NCBI GenBank assembly: GCA_002438345.1
Contig: DJUJ01000005.1
Coordinates: 17,525 to 25,710, forward strand
Direction: 5' to 3'
Length of the DNA: 8,186 nt
Source: Paenibacillus sp. UBA6285
Lineage (GTDB): Bacteria; Bacillota; Bacilli; Paenibacillales; Paenibacillaceae
Shown: one piece after another, positions 6,395 through 8,186 of the stretch
Layout of the letters: every line of letters begins with the position of its first letter
Numbering within the stretch: the stretch's first letter is position 1
Translations under genes and position numbers: made by a program
Notes under the pieces: model-generated
Database searches by the model: none
What the model saw: only the letters and a program-made list of their open reading frames with translations
What the model was told of the DNA's origin: nothing

Positions 6395-7819
6395 ATGTCA
6401 ACAGCAGTAGCCAAGGAATTTTGGTTTCTCGTAGGTTCACAACATCTTTATGGGGAAGAAGCATTGGCTGAAGTTAAAGCACACGCACAAACGATGACAG
6501 ATGCTTTGAATAAAAGCGGAGTTTTGCCTTACCCACTAGTGTTACAGGATTTGGCTGTCAGTGCAGATAAAATCACGAACATCATGAAAAAAGTCAATTA
6601 CCGTGACGATGTTGCCGGTGTCATCACTTGGATGCATACGTTCTCGCCTGCAAAAATGTGGATTCGCGGAACTAAGATGCTGCAAAAGCCTTTGCTTCAT
6701 TTAGCTACGCAATATAATGAAAGTATTCCTTGGGCAACGATCGATATGGATTTCATGAATCTAAACCAAGCAGCTCATGGTGACCGTGAATATGGTTTCA
6801 TTAACGCTCGTTTGAACAAACAAAACAAAGTGGTTGTAGGCTACTGGGAACGCCCTGAAGTCCAAAAGCAAATTGCAGAATGGATGGACGTAGCCGTTGC
6901 TTATAACGAAAGCTTCAACATCAAAGTCGCTCGTTTTGGTGACAACATGCGTAATGTTGGTGTAACAGAAGGAGATAAAGTTGAAGCCCAAATTCAATTT
7001 GGATGGACTGTGGACTACTTTGGTATTGGCGATCTTGTACAAATCATTAATGAAGTTAATGAAGAAGAAATCGACGCCTTGTTCGCTGAATATTCAGAGC
7101 TGTATGAATTTGATTATGGAACTAACAGCAAAGAAGCTTGGGAAGCTAGTGTAAGAGTTCAAGCAAGCTATGAAATCGCTATTAAACGTTTCCTTGACCA
7201 AGGTGGTTATAACGCCTTCACATCGAACTTCGAAGATTTGTATGGCATGAAACAACTTCCAGGACTTGCTGTTCAACGTCTGATGGCACAAGGATATGGT
7301 TTTGCTGGGGAAGGCGATTGGAAGACTGCAGCACTTGATCGCTTGCTTAAAGTAATGAGCCATAACCAATCCACTGGCTTTATGGAAGATTACACTTATG
7401 AATTAACAGTTGGTCAAGAATCCATTCTTCAATCCCATATGCTAGAAGTAGATCCTACTTTGGCAAGCAACAAACCAAAAATTATCGTTTCTCCATTAGG
7501 TATTGGTGGTAAGGACGATCCAGCTCGTTTAGTATTTGATGGTAAAGCGGGTGACGGCGTGGTCGTTTCCATGGCTGACTTTGGTACTCATTACAAGCTT
7601 TTGATCAACGAAGTTACTACGTTTGAGCCGACTGTTCCAGCTCCAAACCTTCCAGTAGCTCGTGTACTATGGAACGTTAAACCAAACTTCCAAGATGGGG
7701 TTAAGGCTTGGATTGAAAATGGTGGTGGTCACCACACCGTTGTTTCATTAACTCTAACAACAGACCAAATTATTGCTTACGCAAAACTTGTGAACTTGGA
7801 ATATGTAGTTATTAAGTAA
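6395..7819 (+). CDS. araA: L-arabinose isomerase
   Basis: AraA converts L-arabinose to L-ribulose using Mn2+ and is the first step of the pathway. The 474-residue product begins [20 protein letters not shown], with the family hallmark FW-x-GSQHLYG, and contains [14 protein letters not shown] and [12 protein letters not shown]. The metal and catalytic residues are all present: Glu306 ([11 protein letters not shown]), Glu331 (FMEDYTYE), His348 (QSHMLEVDP) and His447 ([10 protein letters not shown]), matching E. coli Glu306, Glu333, His350 and His450. At 474 residues it ends about 20 residues earlier than the B. subtilis enzyme (496), like lactobacillus AraA; the end (EYVVIK) is natural, not a truncation. 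ATG 6395 is chosen because AAAGAGG sits six bases before it; starting at 6329 would overlap araD by 32 bases and add an unconserved leader. It is last in the operon, followed at once by a strong terminator. Confidence 0.97.
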   Translation: MSTAVAKEFWFLVGSQHLYGEEALAEVKAHAQTMTDALNKSGVLPYPLVLQDLAVSADKITNIMKKVNYRDDVAGVITWMHTFSPAKMWIRGTKMLQKPLLHLATQYNESIPWATIDMDFMNLNQAAHGDREYGFINARLNKQNKVVVGYWERPEVQKQIAEWMDVAVAYNESFNIKVARFGDNMRNVGVTEGDKVEAQIQFGWTVDYFGIGDLVQIINEVNEEEIDALFAEYSELYEFDYGTNSKEAWEASVRVQASYEIAIKRFLDQGGYNAFTSNFEDLYGMKQLPGLAVQRLMAQGYGFAGEGDWKTAALDRLLKVMSHNQSTGFMEDYTYELTVGQESILQSHMLEVDPTLASNKPKIIVSPLGIGGKDDPARLVFDGKAGDGVVVSMADFGTHYKLLINEVTTFEPTVPAPNLPVARVLWNVKPNFQDGVKAWIENGGGHHTVVSLTLTTDQIIAYAKLVNLEYVVIK

Positions 7820-7846
7820 TGTCAGAGCTCCATGAATCTTAAAAAA

Positions 7847-7885
7847 GCAAAAAAAAGAACCTTTTGATCGAGGTTCTTTTTTTGC
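7847..7885 (+). terminator. Rho-independent terminator of araBDA
   Basis: GAACCT (7857-7862) pairs with AGGTTC (7871-7876) around an eight-base loop, and the stem extends through A8 (7849-7856) with T7 (7877-7883) and outer GC pairs, one A bulged. The T7 run acts as the U tract. It lies 27 bases after the araA stop codon and would end the operon before the OsmC-family gene. Confidence 0.85.
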
Positions 7886-8019
7886 GCGCTGAAGATGTTT
7901 GAAATCCGTATCGTTTATCAAGATGATATAGCCACCTCTGTTTGTTCACAGCATTCTTCTATGTTAGCATGTAAAGTATTCTATTTCGTGCGATATCAAG
8001 ATAGGGAGGACATCTAGAA
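7886..8019 (+). promoter_or_regulatory. Intergenic leader of the OsmC-family gene
   Basis: Since a terminator lies before it, the following gene needs its own promoter here. The best pair I see is weak: TTGTTC (7942-7947), 17 bases, TAGCAT (7965-7970). A strong ribosome binding site, GGGAGGA (8004-8010), precedes the ATG by nine bases. No AraR-type palindrome is present. Confidence 0.3.
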
Positions 8020-8186
8020 ATGAAACACCCATTTATATTGAACGCTGTATGGAACGGTGGCCGTAACAGTGACGGAACCATTGAAGCCGGGCAGCTCAAG
8101 ACTCAAATCTCCATTCCGAAGGAAATGGGAGGACCCGGAGTTGGAACGAATCCGGATGAGATGCTACTGGGTGCCGCGGCAACCTC
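8020..8186 (+). CDS. OsmC/Ohr-family protein, N-terminal part, cut by right edge
   Basis: The first 55 codons read MKHPFILNAVWNGGRNSDGT, then KTQISIPKEMGGPGVGTNPD and EMLLGAAAT. OsmC/Ohr proteins are small cytoplasmic cysteine peroxidases that reduce organic or inorganic hydroperoxides. The GTNPDEMLLGAAA block is the segment just before the first reactive cysteine in this family, and the W-x-GGRN start resembles the staphylococcal SACOL1771-type branch. The window ends in the first two bases (TC, so Ser) of codon 56; the reactive cysteine would be expected right after and is not visible. Start ATG 8020 has GGGAGGA upstream. It is separated from araA by a terminator and is probably not part of arabinose metabolism. 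The family is fairly sure; substrate and full length cannot be judged. Confidence 0.82.
   Translation, partial: MKHPFILNAVWNGGRNSDGTIEAGQLKTQISIPKEMGGPGVGTNPDEMLLGAAAT

Noticed and set aside
6761..7369. Two minus-strand open frames opposite araA
   Set aside because: Both are shadows of the highly conserved AraA coding sequence, with no start signals.
1..8186. CRISPR arrays, tRNA or rRNA genes, insertion sequences, riboswitches, toxin-antitoxin or defence systems
   Set aside because: No spaced direct repeats, cloverleaf sequences, transposase motifs or terminal inverted repeats were seen. The relic patch shows no IS ends despite its mosaic nature, and no undescribed system is apparent.

Overview
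The window looks like chromosomal DNA of a spore-forming Bacillota, most likely Paenibacillus or a close relative. The reasons are spore-germination receptor genes, strong AGGAGG-type ribosome binding sites, moderate-to-low GC, sigma-A promoters of TTGACA-17-TATACT type and an AraR of the Bacillus kind. I place it by family resemblance from memory; no search was run.

Region by region: (1) Positions 1-1762, minus strand, hold a germinant-receptor operon. A GerAB-type permease gene is broken by a single-base frameshift near 1340. It is coupled by an ATGA overlap to a GerAA-type gene that runs off the left edge. (2) Positions 1763-2568 hold no intact gene. They contain a patch of plus-strand gene debris: a probable SDR/epimerase-like fragment with an A9 frameshift, a clear 62-codon piece of a GH11 endo-xylanase, and an unrecognised tail peptide. 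A perfect 11-bp bidirectional terminator closes the patch. (3) Positions 2647-3729, minus strand, are araR. (4) Positions 3730-4042 are a divergent control region with three AraR-operator-like palindromes, a near-perfect sigma-A promoter and a possible cre site. (5) Positions 4043-7819, plus strand, are the araB-araD-araA operon, ended by a terminator. (6) From 8020 an OsmC/Ohr-family gene starts and runs off the right edge.

The ara genes form a complete intracellular L-arabinose route: AraA makes L-ribulose, AraB phosphorylates it, and AraD epimerises L-ribulose-5-phosphate to D-xylulose-5-phosphate for the pentose phosphate pathway. AraR, made divergently, is expected to repress both itself and araBDA until arabinose binds. 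The kinase is the roughly 535-residue type known from lactobacilli and Bacteroides rather than the classical roughly 560-residue AraB. The gene order B-D-A and the 474-residue AraA also match the lactobacillus pattern. No arabinose transporter or arabinosidase gene is in the window.

I found no convincing novel system. The most notable items are the mosaic of gene relics, including a xylanase piece, beside a pentose operon, the frameshifted germination permease, and the operator that fills the promoter spacer.
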